From a bacterium endosymbiont of Escarpia laminata (GTDB lineage Bacteria > Pseudomonadota > Gammaproteobacteria > Chromatiales > Chromatiaceae): a stretch of DNA of 64,000 bases. Shown one piece after another: positions 1 to 10,581 of the stretch (position 1 is its first letter; the number at the start of each line of letters is the position of its first letter). A program made the translations under genes and the position numbers. The notes under the pieces were generated by a model, which saw only the letters and a list, made by a program, of their open reading frames with translations, was not told the origin of the DNA and searched no databases. Location: NCBI GenBank assembly GCA_003660235.1, contig QGON01000069.1:205613-269612 (forward strand). The letters are read 5' to 3'.

Positions 1-1390
1 AGGGAATGAACCAGGCAAGCAGAATCAGCAGGCCTGAGTGGACGGCAAAGTCGATGCCCAGAAAATGCCCCTCTCCCTGAGTACCGGCATGAAAACGGGT
101 GATGATGTGATAGATTGCCCACCCCGCTGCCGATAACGGCAAAAACCAACTCAGCCCCCCTGTTATTTTGAAGAAAAAACGCTGTACGGCTGTGCCTGGT
201 TTGGCCAGCGCCTTGCCCACGGAGCTTTCCAGTTGCGCCTCAAAGGTTGATTGCAACTTCTCTGGAATGGCAGAGAGTGGTCCGGCATAAGGTGTTACCG
301 GGATGTCATGCTGGCCAAGCAGATTTTCGAGTTCGGTGGTCAAGTCACTGATAAGGTCGTTGAAGCGTTTACTCCAGATCTGTTCAACCACTTGCTTGGT
401 GGTCGGAAGCGAGGTGGGCAGAGTTGTTTGACGCTTGAAGAGGGATTGCGATAGCTGCTCCTGCGCCAAGAGTGTCTGCTTGAGGAGCGTGCGATTGAGC
501 AGAAGCGCATCTTCGATCTCATTGAGCCACTCTGCTGTGGTCCCCTGCCAGGCATCGGCCACTTCAGTGCGCCCAAACCCTTCGAGGCGTTGCCTGAGCG
601 CCTGTTCAACCGCGTGCAGTTCATTGAGCTGTGCCTGTACGCCAAGCTGTTGCAACAGCGCAAGCCCGTGTGCTTCGATTGCATGATTGATGGTCTGTTC
701 CAGCTGAGGGAAGTCGTCGTCACCCCCATTTTTTCGGCAACTGGTGCGCAGAATATTGGGTGTATCAAATGCCTCTTTTTGTAATCGCTGCCGAAAGTCC
801 TCCAATTGTGGATCTGACCCCCGATCCCAATGGTTCATGACAAACAGCCAGTGGTGTTTTGCGCTACGCTGTTGCAGCAAACGCCAGCCGACATCGTCAT
901 GGTAGCGCTCGGGACTGACCACATAGACCAGCCAGTCGATATAGGGTAGCCAGGCCTCTACCTGCTCCCTGTGTGACTGTTCCACGCTGTCGAAGTCAGG
1001 CATGTCGAGCCATGCAATCAGACGGCGCTTCTCATCCTGATGGTAGGCGATCCGGGTATGCTCAACAGGTAGTTCATCAGGCAGTTTTCCCAGCTGATAA
1101 TCTTCGTGAAGGTAGAGGGTGACCTCCTGTGAGGTGGGGCGCTGTACGCCGACGCGGGCAATATCTCCCCGGGCAAGACGGTTGAGCAGGCTACTCTTGC
1201 CGACACCCGTCCCGCCGAAGAAGGCGACGATCAAAGGACGCTGCCCCTGCTGGGCAAAGAGCGCATCAGCCTGTTGCTGTTCGATCTGCTGAAACCGATT
1301 GAGATCGCTGCTGCTGAGCCAGCCATCCTGCTGTACGGCCTCGGCCCATTGCTTGAGGCCCTGATATTGCTGTTTGAACTGTTCGATCAT
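1..1390 (-). CDS. Dynamin-like GTPase, second of a pair (3' end beyond window)
   Basis: The minus-strand frame opens with ATG at 1390 and stays open to the window edge (about 463 codons), so the C-terminus is missing. I see a P-loop GGTGVGKSSLLN near residue 60, a G3-like WLDMPDFDS and a G4-like NHWD, the layout of a TRAFAC GTPase. The later part has long amphipathic helices and, near the window edge, hydrophobic stretches (GLSWFLPLSAAGWAIY and GLLILLAWFIP) that look like membrane segments. It overlaps the stop of the upstream GTPase gene by four bases (ATGA), so the two are probably translationally coupled. By family resemblance it is a membrane-associated dynamin-like or YfjP-like GTPase; the cellular role is unknown. 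The frame was read by hand because it has no stop inside the window. Confidence 0.75.
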   Translation of the reverse strand, partial: MIEQFKQQYQGLKQWAEAVQQDGWLSSSDLNRFQQIEQQQADALFAQQGQRPLIVAFFGGTGVGKSSLLNRLARGDIARVGVQRPTSQEVTLYLHEDYQLGKLPDELPVEHTRIAYHQDEKRRLIAWLDMPDFDSVEQSHREQVEAWLPYIDWLVYVVSPERYHDDVGWRLLQQRSAKHHWLFVMNHWDRGSDPQLEDFRQRLQKEAFDTPNILRTSCRKNGGDDDFPQLEQTINHAIEAHGLALLQQLGVQAQLNELHAVEQALRQRLEGFGRTEVADAWQGTTAEWLNEIEDALLLNRTLLKQTLLAQEQLSQSLFKRQTTLPTSLPTTKQVVEQIWSKRFNDLISDLTTELENLLGQHDIPVTPYAGPLSAIPEKLQSTFEAQLESSVGKALAKPGTAVQRFFFKITGGLSWFLPLSAAGWAIYHIITRFHAGTQGEGHFLGIDFAVHSGLLILLAWFIP

Positions 1391-3117
1391 TGCGCCAGGG
1401 CCTCCAGCTCAGACTCTGCCGCAAACAGTTGTTGTTGGTCGATGCGGCAGAGTCCAGGGTCGGAGAGATTTTCCGGCAACCCCAAAAGCGCCTGCTTCAG
1501 CACATCGGCAAATAACTGTTCCCGGACAGCCTTCAATTGAATTGCCTTCAAGTCCTGTTCCACAGTAAACATATAGTGCCCCAATGCTCCCTCGGTGAGC
1601 AGGGTGGAAAATGACAGCATCGCCGGGGCGAGGATCAGGTCGTTCAGCCCGATGCCGCCGGTCTTTAGTGCTAACGCCAGTGCAGCGACATCTGCGGTGA
1701 CACGGGCGGCTCTCAGGCTGTTGAGAGTGGCGGGGTGTTGCTGCAGATGGATAAAGAGCCTCTGGCTTGCGTTTTCGATTTCAATCTCGAAAAGTTGCTG
1801 ATGGTGTTTCGCCGTTTCCAGCGCCTGTGTTTCGATTGTTTTGCGCTCGGAGGAGAATTGGCTCAACAGGCTCTGCCACCAGCGTGGCACATTCTGGTCA
1901 GAAATCGTCTGCTCTCCGATCTCCCGCTGCAATCTCAATAACAGGTGGTTTACCGCATCAGTCAACACGTTGATCTCGTGGTCCGGGCTGGTCGAAGCGG
2001 ACTTGCCGCTCTTGCGACGATAGATGGCCTGTAGTTTTCTAGCGGGCCAGGAAAGGAGTTCACGGGCTTTGACCAGTCCCCCGGCAATGCCCGGAATCTC
2101 TATCAGCTCAAGCAGCCGGGCGAGGGTGCGTTGCAGGGTGTCACTGTAGTGCGGATTTTCAAGATAGTCCCGTTCATAGAGCGCGATGGATTCGTCGATA
2201 GTGGCTTCAACCAGTGATTGCCAATATTGCCCTGCGGCAATCTCCTGGCGTACTGTTTCAGTCCAGCTCGGCCAGTGCTGTTGCAGTAGCTGTTGCAGAT
2301 GATTTGCTGGAAAGGGTTGTGGCCGTCGTCCGAGCTGTTCGCTGATGGCCCGCCGCAGTTCGGCTGCGCTCCCAGTGGCTTGCAGCTGTTCGTCTCCCAT
2401 TACGAAAGGGAGAGGTATGACGTCGAGGGCTTCGATGTGCTCTTTTTTCAGTCGCTGCCGAATCTCCCGCTCCAATAATTCAGCTTCTTCCAAATTTGTC
2501 TTGTTCAGGCAAATCAGTAGTGGCGTATGCAGTGGGGCGATGAGTCGTAATAACTGCCATACAGACTGGTCGGCGTATTTTTCCCGGCTGACAACCAGGA
2601 GGATAAGGTCAGCCATGGCACACAATACAGGTACGCGTTGCCGGTAGCTGCGTGAGCTGACCGAATCGAAATCGGGGCTGTCCCAGACAATGGCGGGTAC
2701 GAAAAAGCCTGTGCCGGCACTGCTGATGGCTCGAAGCGTATATCCCAGAGGGTCTGCAGCATCGAGCGTCTGTTTCTGTTGCCAGCCGGGAAACTGTTTT
2801 GCGATTGCAAGCTGTTGCGTTTTGCTGAGTGCGACTGTGGCAAATCCTTGGGGGTGTTGGGTAAAACCGGCGAGGGGACTCGCTTCCGCCAGCGATTCCT
2901 CCAGCAACAGGTTGACCAGGCTGCTTTTACCCGATTGGGTGGGGCCGACTACCATCAGCTGTCGTGGGGCAGACGTTTCTTCAGTTAGACGATAGCGTCT
3001 CAGTAGTGCGTCAGCATAGATGAGTGCATCCGATTCGAAGTCGGGGATCTCAGGTCTTGTCTCCAAGCAGGAGATCAGCCGGGTGACGAGTTGCTGTAGA
3101 TGTTCCAGTTTAGCCAC
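1387..3117 (-). CDS. Dynamin-like GTPase, first of a pair
   Basis: A 576-residue GTPase. The P-loop GPTQSGKSSLVN lies near residue 60, a G3-like DSPDFDS near 145 and a G4 LNKT near 205. The rest is mostly helical with a hydrophobic, glycine-containing stretch near residues 480-510 (ALALKTGGIGLNDLILAPAM) that could insert in or lie on membrane. The G3 pattern (D-x-P-D-F-D-S) is the same as in the downstream partner, which suggests an old duplication and perhaps a heterodimeric pair. The start is GTG at 3117; no ATG fits in frame nearby. The stop overlaps the next ATG (ATGA). The function is inferred only at family level: membrane remodelling or division-linked GTPase. Confidence 0.75.
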   Translation of the reverse strand: MAKLEHLQQLVTRLISCLETRPEIPDFESDALIYADALLRRYRLTEETSAPRQLMVVGPTQSGKSSLVNLLLEESLAEASPLAGFTQHPQGFATVALSKTQQLAIAKQFPGWQQKQTLDAADPLGYTLRAISSAGTGFFVPAIVWDSPDFDSVSSRSYRQRVPVLCAMADLILLVVSREKYADQSVWQLLRLIAPLHTPLLICLNKTNLEEAELLEREIRQRLKKEHIEALDVIPLPFVMGDEQLQATGSAAELRRAISEQLGRRPQPFPANHLQQLLQQHWPSWTETVRQEIAAGQYWQSLVEATIDESIALYERDYLENPHYSDTLQRTLARLLELIEIPGIAGGLVKARELLSWPARKLQAIYRRKSGKSASTSPDHEINVLTDAVNHLLLRLQREIGEQTISDQNVPRWWQSLLSQFSSERKTIETQALETAKHHQQLFEIEIENASQRLFIHLQQHPATLNSLRAARVTADVAALALALKTGGIGLNDLILAPAMLSFSTLLTEGALGHYMFTVEQDLKAIQLKAVREQLFADVLKQALLGLPENLSDPGLCRIDQQQLFAAESELEALAQ

Positions 3118-3311
3118 TCATTTCTTTACATGTAAGAGTCAAAAGCCGAAAAATCCTTGTCCACAAAAAACGCGGATAAAAAAGTATTGATTGAGTGTTC
3201 ATTTGCGTTTTTTGCGGACGAAATAATGATAATGGGTTTGAGGCATTTGTTTGCTAGCCTATGACCACATTTTCAACATCAGTGGTTCCCATCCATAGAA
3301 CATCAAGATTT

Positions 3312-3395
3312 CTCTCGCAAAAGCGCAAAGAAACAATTATTATACGTTGAATAACAATAAGTTATAACTTTGCGATCTTGGCGTCTTAGCGAGAG
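3312..3395. repeat. Imperfect inverted repeat, CGCAAAG-type interspersed element
   Basis: The left arm 3312-3330 (CTCTCGCAAAAGCGCAAAG) is answered by 3368-3395, which reads CTTTGCG, then an 8-10 base interruption, then CTTAGCGAGAG. The arms enclose an AT-rich stretch. It lies in the 298-base gap between the phosphoglucomutase and GTPase genes, where I see no coding sequence. It resembles the ACGCAAAGACGC-type intergenic repeats known in many proteobacteria; this match is from memory. Confidence 0.5.
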
Positions 3396-3415
3396 TCGCT
3401 GTTTCTGGACGGACA

Positions 3416-5110
<1,695 letters not shown>

Positions 5111-5145
5111 TTAGAACCCCATCATATGGTTAAATGCATATGCTG

Positions 5146-5174
5146 CTTGAAATCGGAACGGCCTGTCCCCACTT
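5146..5174 (+). promoter_or_regulatory. Putative sigma-32 heat-shock promoter of htpG
   Basis: CTTGAAA at 5146-5152 and CCCCACTT at 5167-5174 are separated by 14 bases, close to the RpoH consensus CTTGAAA-N11-16-CCCCATNT. It lies about 110 bases upstream of the htpG start, and htpG is a classical RpoH target. The sequence match is seen directly; activity is inferred. Confidence 0.6.
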
Positions 5175-5284
5175 ACATCATGGATTTGTTAGAATCCGCC
5201 CAAATTTACCGTACTACTGCCACTATTCCTGCCTGAGCCGGCAGGATTGTAGATTATTGACTGCGATGGAGGTCGCTTTCACCC

Positions 5285-7192
5285 ATGTCTGTTGAAGCAC
5301 AAAAAGAGACCCTGGAGTTCCAGGCGGAAGTCAGTCAGGTTTTGAACCTGGTTATACGATCTCTCTACAGCAACAAAGAGATCTTTCTGCGCGAATTGAT
5401 CTCAAATGCCTCCGACGCGGCGGAGAAGCTGCGTTTCGAGGCGCTAACCGATGATGCACTCTTCGAGGATGATCCGGATCTGAAGATCCGCGTCACCTTC
5501 GACGAGGAGGCGGGAACACTTACCATCTCAGATAACGGCATCGGCATGAACCGACATGAGGTGTCCGAGACCATAGGCACCATCGCCAATTCCGGCACCA
5601 AGAAGTTCTTCGAATCGATGACGGGTGATCAGAGCAAGGACAGCGAGATGATCGGCCAGTTTGGTGTCGGTTTCTACTCCTCCTTCATCGTTGCCGACAA
5701 GGTGACACTGATTACACGCCGCGCCGGTCTGGGTGAGGAACATGGTGTGCGCTGGGAGTCGGACGGGCAGGGTGCCTACAGCATTGAAAACGTCGATAAG
5801 CCAGGTCGGGGTACCGATGTAATCCTCCATCTCAACGAGGATGAGAAGGAGTTCCTGGCAGGCTACCGTCTGCGCGGCATCATCTCCAAGTTCTCCGACC
5901 ATATCTCCATGCCGGTTGAAATGGAGAAAGAATTCTACGGTGAGGATGAAGAGAAACCTGAGACCCCTGAATTTGAACGGGTCAATACCGGTACCGCTTT
6001 GTGGATGCGCGCCAAATCCGAGATATCAGATGAGGAGTATGACGACTTCTACAAGCACGTCTCCCACGATTTCGAAGCGCCGCTGGCCCACGCCCATAAC
6101 CGGGTGGAAGGTAACAACGAATACTCTGCACTGCTCTACATTCCGAGCCGCGCACCCTTTGACATGTGGGACCGGGATCAGAAACACGGGGTGAAACTCT
6201 TTGTGCGCCGTGTCTTCATCATGGACGAGGCGGAAAAACTGATGCCGCGCTACCTGCGCTTCGTTAAGGGAGTGGTCGATTCCGACGACCTGCCGCTCAA
6301 CGTCTCCCGTGAGATCCTGCAGCACAACCGCAAGATCGACACCATCCGCCAGGCCAACACCAAGCGCGTGCTGGGTGTGCTGGAGAAGATGGCGAAAAAC
6401 GACGCGGAAAAGTATCAGATCTTTTGGGATCAGTTCGGCAAGGTCATGAAAGAGGGGCCCGCGGAGGATTTCGGCAGCAAAGATAAAATTGCAGCGCTGC
6501 TGCGTTTTGCCTCCAGTCACAATGAAGGTGACGAGCAGAATGTTTCGCTGGATGATTACCTCTCCCGCATGCCTGAGGGACAGGAGAAAATCTACTATAT
6601 CACCGCCGAAAGTGCCGCGGCCGCCCGTTTCAGCCCCCATCTTGAGGTCTTCAAGAAGAAGGGCATTGAAGTCCTGCTGCTCTCTGACCGGGTGGATGAG
6701 TGGTTGGTGTCCGGTCTTACCGAGTATGAAGGTAAGTCGCTACAGTCCGTGGCCAAGGGCGAACTCGACTTGGGTGACATGGATGACGAGGAAGAGAAAG
6801 CTTCCCAGGAGAAACAGGCGGAGGAGCACAAGGGCCTGTTGGAAAAGATGAAAGATGTGCTTGGCGAAGGTGTCAAAGAGGTGCGTATCAGCCATCGGCT
6901 TACCGACTCCCCTGCCTGTTTGGTAGTGGAAGACCACGACATGAGCGCCAACCTTGCCAGGGTACTCAAGTCCGTGGGTCAGGACGCGCCCGCCACCGCC
7001 CCAATCATAGAGATTAATCTGGAGCATCCGCTGGTGGAACGTCTGGAAAATGAGGACGATGAGGCCCGTTTCGGCGATCTCACCCAGGTTCTGTTTGACC
7101 AGGCGCAACTGGCAGAGGGGGGGCAGTTGGATGATCCGGCCGCTTTTGTACGGCGTCTGAACCGCCTGATGCTGAATCTGTCGGGTAAATAG
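5285..7192 (+). CDS. htpG: Chaperone HtpG (Hsp90)
   Basis: A 635-residue bacterial Hsp90, a cytosolic ATP-dependent chaperone that helps remodel client proteins with DnaK. The GHKL ATPase domain occupies roughly residues 1-230: NASDA in the first helix, DNGIGM, and GQFGVGFYS in the lid. The middle domain carries the conserved LPLNVSREILQ segment, and the C-terminal dimerisation domain ends with LNLSGK. GGAGGT lies 11 bases before the ATG. Length is normal and no residues look lost. A sigma-32-like promoter lies upstream. Confidence 0.97.
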   Translation: MSVEAQKETLEFQAEVSQVLNLVIRSLYSNKEIFLRELISNASDAAEKLRFEALTDDALFEDDPDLKIRVTFDEEAGTLTISDNGIGMNRHEVSETIGTIANSGTKKFFESMTGDQSKDSEMIGQFGVGFYSSFIVADKVTLITRRAGLGEEHGVRWESDGQGAYSIENVDKPGRGTDVILHLNEDEKEFLAGYRLRGIISKFSDHISMPVEMEKEFYGEDEEKPETPEFERVNTGTALWMRAKSEISDEEYDDFYKHVSHDFEAPLAHAHNRVEGNNEYSALLYIPSRAPFDMWDRDQKHGVKLFVRRVFIMDEAEKLMPRYLRFVKGVVDSDDLPLNVSREILQHNRKIDTIRQANTKRVLGVLEKMAKNDAEKYQIFWDQFGKVMKEGPAEDFGSKDKIAALLRFASSHNEGDEQNVSLDDYLSRMPEGQEKIYYITAESAAAARFSPHLEVFKKKGIEVLLLSDRVDEWLVSGLTEYEGKSLQSVAKGELDLGDMDDEEEKASQEKQAEEHKGLLEKMKDVLGEGVKEVRISHRLTDSPACLVVEDHDMSANLARVLKSVGQDAPATAPIIEINLEHPLVERLENEDDEARFGDLTQVLFDQAQLAEGGQLDDPAAFVRRLNRLMLNLSGK

Positions 7193-7218
7193 CGTTCGCA
7201 GAAAACAGCAGTTCTGTC

Positions 7219-7288
7219 GGTCGGGTTAGATGCACAGTGTTTCAAGCTGGGATTTACCACTTGGTTTTGTGTGCATCGTAACCCGACC
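7219..7288. repeat. REP-like inverted repeat after htpG
   Basis: GGTCGGGTTAGATGCACA at 7219-7236 pairs with TGTGCATCGTAACCCGACC at 7270-7288, with one bulged base. It lies between htpG and adk and may act as transcript end or RNA stabiliser. It looks like the GGTCGGGTTA-type REP palindromes of gammaproteobacteria; no second copy was seen in this window. Confidence 0.5.
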
Positions 7289-7395
7289 TGCGTTTTCGAT
7301 ATTATTCATCAATCACCATAAGACCCGTATATCCACCCATTGATAGCCTCGAATAGTCGACCGGGTGGTGCTGTGTCAGACTCTGTCCACCATAA

Positions 7396-8052
<657 letters not shown>

Positions 8053-8074
8053 AGAGACAGGCCTGGAAACAGAG

Positions 8075-8098
8075 AGCCGGGATTTTTCCGGCTTTTTT
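8075..8098 (+). terminator. Rho-independent terminator of adk
   Basis: AGCCGG (8075-8080) and CCGGCT (8088-8093) form a 6-bp stem around a T-rich loop, followed by a run of six T. It lies 22 bases after the adk stop. Confidence 0.7.
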
Positions 8099-8210
8099 GT
8101 GCAGAAACTCAATCGAAGAATTAATGTGATGCCCGTCTGACGGGCGGATGACTTTATTAGAAGGTCCTGATATTATTCTGGCGGATTTCACTGAATTTAA
8201 GAGGCTGAAC

Positions 8211-8588
8211 GTGGCTGTCGTAGAGCTGACCAAAGAAAATTTTGAAGAGACCATTTCCAACAACGATTTTGTGATTATCGATTTTTGGGCACCTTGGTGT
8301 GGTCCCTGCCGCTCCTTCGCACCGACCTACGAGAAGGTTTCAGAGGATCATTCCGAGATCGTTTTTGCCAAGGTCAATACAGAGGATGAGCAGGAACTGG
8401 CGATGCAGTTCCAGGTTCGTTCCATTCCGACCCTGATGATTTTCCGCGAGCAGATCATCATCTTCTCCCAGCCCGGCGCATTGCCGGAGTCAGCTTTCAA
8501 GGAGCTGATTGGCCAGGCCGGTGGACTGGTCATGGATGAGGTTCGTGCCCAGATCGAGGAAGAACAGAAGGGCGAGCAGAACGCCTGA
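8211..8588 (+). CDS. Thioredoxin-like protein
   Basis: A short thioredoxin-fold protein with the intact redox motif WCGPC in the context IIDFWAPWCGPCRSF and the cis-proline segment RSIPTLMIF. It should reduce or exchange disulfides in the cytoplasm; no signal peptide is seen. The frame opens with ATG at 8148, but I prefer GTG at 8211 (125 residues, VAVVELTKENFEE) because AAGAGG sits about seven bases before it and the extra 21 residues are not thioredoxin-like. It differs from housekeeping TrxA in its acidic C-terminal tail (EVRAQIEEEQKGEQNA), so I leave the symbol blank. It has its own terminator. Confidence 0.85.
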   Translation: MAVVELTKENFEETISNNDFVIIDFWAPWCGPCRSFAPTYEKVSEDHSEIVFAKVNTEDEQELAMQFQVRSIPTLMIFREQIIIFSQPGALPESAFKELIGQAGGLVMDEVRAQIEEEQKGEQNA

Positions 8589-8610
8589 TTATTCCGTTGA
8601 ATTGAAGAGA

Positions 8611-8644
8611 AAACCCCGGTAGTTTGGACTGCCGGGGTTTTTTT
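8611..8644 (+). terminator. Rho-independent terminator of the thioredoxin-like gene
   Basis: AAACCCCGG (8611-8619) pairs with CCGGGGTTT (8632-8640), followed by further T residues. It lies 22 bases after the stop. Confidence 0.75.
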
Positions 8645-8694
8645 ATGGGGCAGACAGCTAAAATTCATATGCGTCGATCACCGGTTTCAGGATC

Positions 8695-9183
8695 ATGAGA
8701 GCACCTTACTATCCCTGGAGTTTGAGAAGTCTGCTGAGTGGGCGGCCAACGATTGGTGTGGTGATCGACCTCAGCGAAGAGAACTATAGTCTGCTGATGC
8801 GCATGGCCCCGGAACTGCACTTGATCAAAGGCGAACTGCTCTCATGTCTTGATCACGGCATGGATCTGCATCTGGAGATCAAGGAGCAGACGCCATACAC
8901 AACACTTCTCCATTTGACCTACTATTTCCCCCATGCCACCGGGCACTATCCCGACCCTGACGCAATGTTGCGTGTCTATCACGATTCACGACAGGTGGAT
9001 GTGATCGATATTCGCCAGTCGGCACTGCCTCTCAAACGTTGGGGCGACAACCCAACGCTCGAACAACGTTGGAAGATCAATCTCTTTCTCTCTAAATGGC
9101 TGGCTTATTGTGTGCTGCAGGGACACAGTTTCAATCCGGGAGGGGCGGAGTTTTCCGGTGTCCATGCCTTCGAAGCACTGTAA
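8695..9183 (+). CDS. DUF1249 (YqiB-like) protein
   Basis: A 162-residue soluble protein matching the DUF1249/YqiB family. It has the N-terminal NYSLLMRMAPEL region, a TPYTTLLHLTYYF strand, the signature LRVYHDSRQVDVIDI and a C-terminal helix QRWKINLFLSKWLAYCVLQGH. The family is of unknown biochemical function; in enterobacteria it lies near nudF and cpdA. Here it stands between thioredoxin-like and response-regulator genes and is not clearly in an operon. AGGATC precedes the ATG. Confidence 0.8.
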   Translation: MRAPYYPWSLRSLLSGRPTIGVVIDLSEENYSLLMRMAPELHLIKGELLSCLDHGMDLHLEIKEQTPYTTLLHLTYYFPHATGHYPDPDAMLRVYHDSRQVDVIDIRQSALPLKRWGDNPTLEQRWKINLFLSKWLAYCVLQGHSFNPGGAEFSGVHAFEAL

Positions 9184-9292
9184 GCAATAACATTGTTTCT
9201 CAACGGTTAACAACAATGTAGAATCCCCGGGTGCTTCGGCATGGGTAAATGCAAATGCGGGACGCAGCTTTTCAGTGTTTTATGGGGAATCT

Positions 9293-9940
9293 ATGATTCG
9301 GGTATTGTTGGTTGACGATCATGAGTTGGTGCGGACCGGTGTCAAGGGTATTCTCGAACGTGCCTCTGATATTGAAGTCGTGGCAGAGGCAGCCAACGGT
9401 GAGGATGCGCTGCAGATGGTTCAGCAGGCCTCTCCCAATGTGGTTTTGATGGACGTGAATATGCCGGGCATCGGTGGTATCGAGGCGACCCGGCGCATTC
9501 TGCGTATCACTCCTTCAGTGAAAATCATAGCATTGACCGTGCTTGATGACGATCCATTTCCTGCCCGGCTAAACGAGGTTGGGGCCACAGGATACCTTAC
9601 CAAAGGTTGTCCGGCGGATGAGATGATCGAAGCGATCCGCACCGTCTACCGGGGCAAACCCTATGTCTCCTCTGAGATGGCGAGAAAACATATCCTCACC
9701 GACTGGAAGCGTCAGTCCGCAACGCCTTTCCAGGAACTCTCATCACGGGAGATGCAGGTCATGCTGCTAATCCTGGAGGGTCAACGCAATCAGGAGATCT
9801 CGGACGGGCTTTGCCTGAGTCCGAAGACCGTCAGTACCTACCGTCAGCGCATCTACGAGAAACTCGGTGTGCGTAACGATGTGGAACTGCCCCGTCTCGC
9901 CTATCGATACGGTATCCTCAACGACAACGGCCAGAGCTGA
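9293..9940 (+). CDS. uvrY: NarL/FixJ-type response regulator UvrY/GacA
   Basis: A 215-residue response regulator. The receiver domain (about 1-120) has the acidic pocket VDDHE and phospho-acceptor Asp54 in VLMDVNMPG; the LuxR-type helix-turn-helix (about 145-205) contains LSSREMQVMLLI and SPKTVSTYRQRIYEKLGV. The neighbourhood (uvrC and pgsA downstream) is the classical uvrY/gacA context, so it probably controls CsrB/RsmZ-type small RNAs under a BarA/GacS sensor that is not in the window. I use ATG 9293 because GGGGAA lies just upstream; an ATG six codons earlier is less likely. The stop overlaps the next start by one base (TGATG). Confidence 0.9.
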   Translation: MIRVLLVDDHELVRTGVKGILERASDIEVVAEAANGEDALQMVQQASPNVVLMDVNMPGIGGIEATRRILRITPSVKIIALTVLDDDPFPARLNEVGATGYLTKGCPADEMIEAIRTVYRGKPYVSSEMARKHILTDWKRQSATPFQELSSREMQVMLLILEGQRNQEISDGLCLSPKTVSTYRQRIYEKLGVRNDVELPRLAYRYGILNDNGQS

Positions 9941-10563
9941 TGCCGTTCAATCAGGAGTGCCGCCTCTGCCCGAGGCTGGCCGCCTTTCTCGATCAGGTTA
10001 AAGCCGACTACCCAGCTTACCATGCGCGTCCGGTGGCCCCGTTTGGCGCCCCTGACACCCAGTTGCTCATCGTTGGTCTTGCGCCAGGTATGCATGGGGC
10101 CAATGCAACCGGTCGTCCATTCACCGGTGACCATGCCGGCATCCTGCTTTATGAAACGCTGCACAAGTTCGGTTTCGCCAGCGCTCCGGAATCCCTCGCT
10201 GCGGACGATGGGCTGACACTGCACAACTGCCGCATCACCAACGCGGTAAAGTGCCTGCCGCCACAGAACAAACCCGTGGGTGCGGAGATTAACGCCTGTA
10301 ACAACTTTCTTCGGGAGGAGCTGCAGATGCTTGCAGGGAACAGTGTGATCCTTGCGCTCGGTTCCATTGCCCATAAGGCGGTAGTGAAAGCCTGCGATGG
10401 CAGGCAGAAGGACTACCTTTTTGGTCATGCCGCCGAGCATCAACTACCCAGCGGGTTGCGGCTGCTCGATTCCTACCATTGCAGCCGTTACAACACCCAG
10501 ACCAAACGTCTTACCACCAAGATGTTTCAAGAGGTCTTCGCCCGCGCAAGAGACCTGCTCTAA
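9940..10563 (+). CDS. Uracil-DNA glycosylase superfamily protein (family 4/5-like, Fe-S)
   Basis: A 207-residue UDG-superfamily protein, expected to remove uracil or deaminated bases from DNA. The N-terminal CRLCPRL and the internal NAVKC and NACNNF cysteines suit the iron-sulfur cluster of family 4/5 enzymes. Motif A reads GLAPGMHGANATGRPFTGD, as in family 5 (UdgB), without the activating Asp/Glu of family 1. The motif corresponding to HPSxxN reads HCSRYN, followed by TQTKRLT. It overlaps uvrY by one base and is followed 18 bases later by uvrC, so it shares a repair operon. The exact substrate is inferred from the family only. Confidence 0.8.
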   Translation: MPFNQECRLCPRLAAFLDQVKADYPAYHARPVAPFGAPDTQLLIVGLAPGMHGANATGRPFTGDHAGILLYETLHKFGFASAPESLAADDGLTLHNCRITNAVKCLPPQNKPVGAEINACNNFLREELQMLAGNSVILALGSIAHKAVVKACDGRQKDYLFGHAAEHQLPSGLRLLDSYHCSRYNTQTKRLTTKMFQEVFARARDLL

Positions 10564-10581
10564 CCCGGTATACTACGCCGA

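Noticed and set aside
6026..6640. 204-codon frame opposite htpG
   Set aside because: Shadow of htpG; composition follows the complementary strand and nothing is recognisable.
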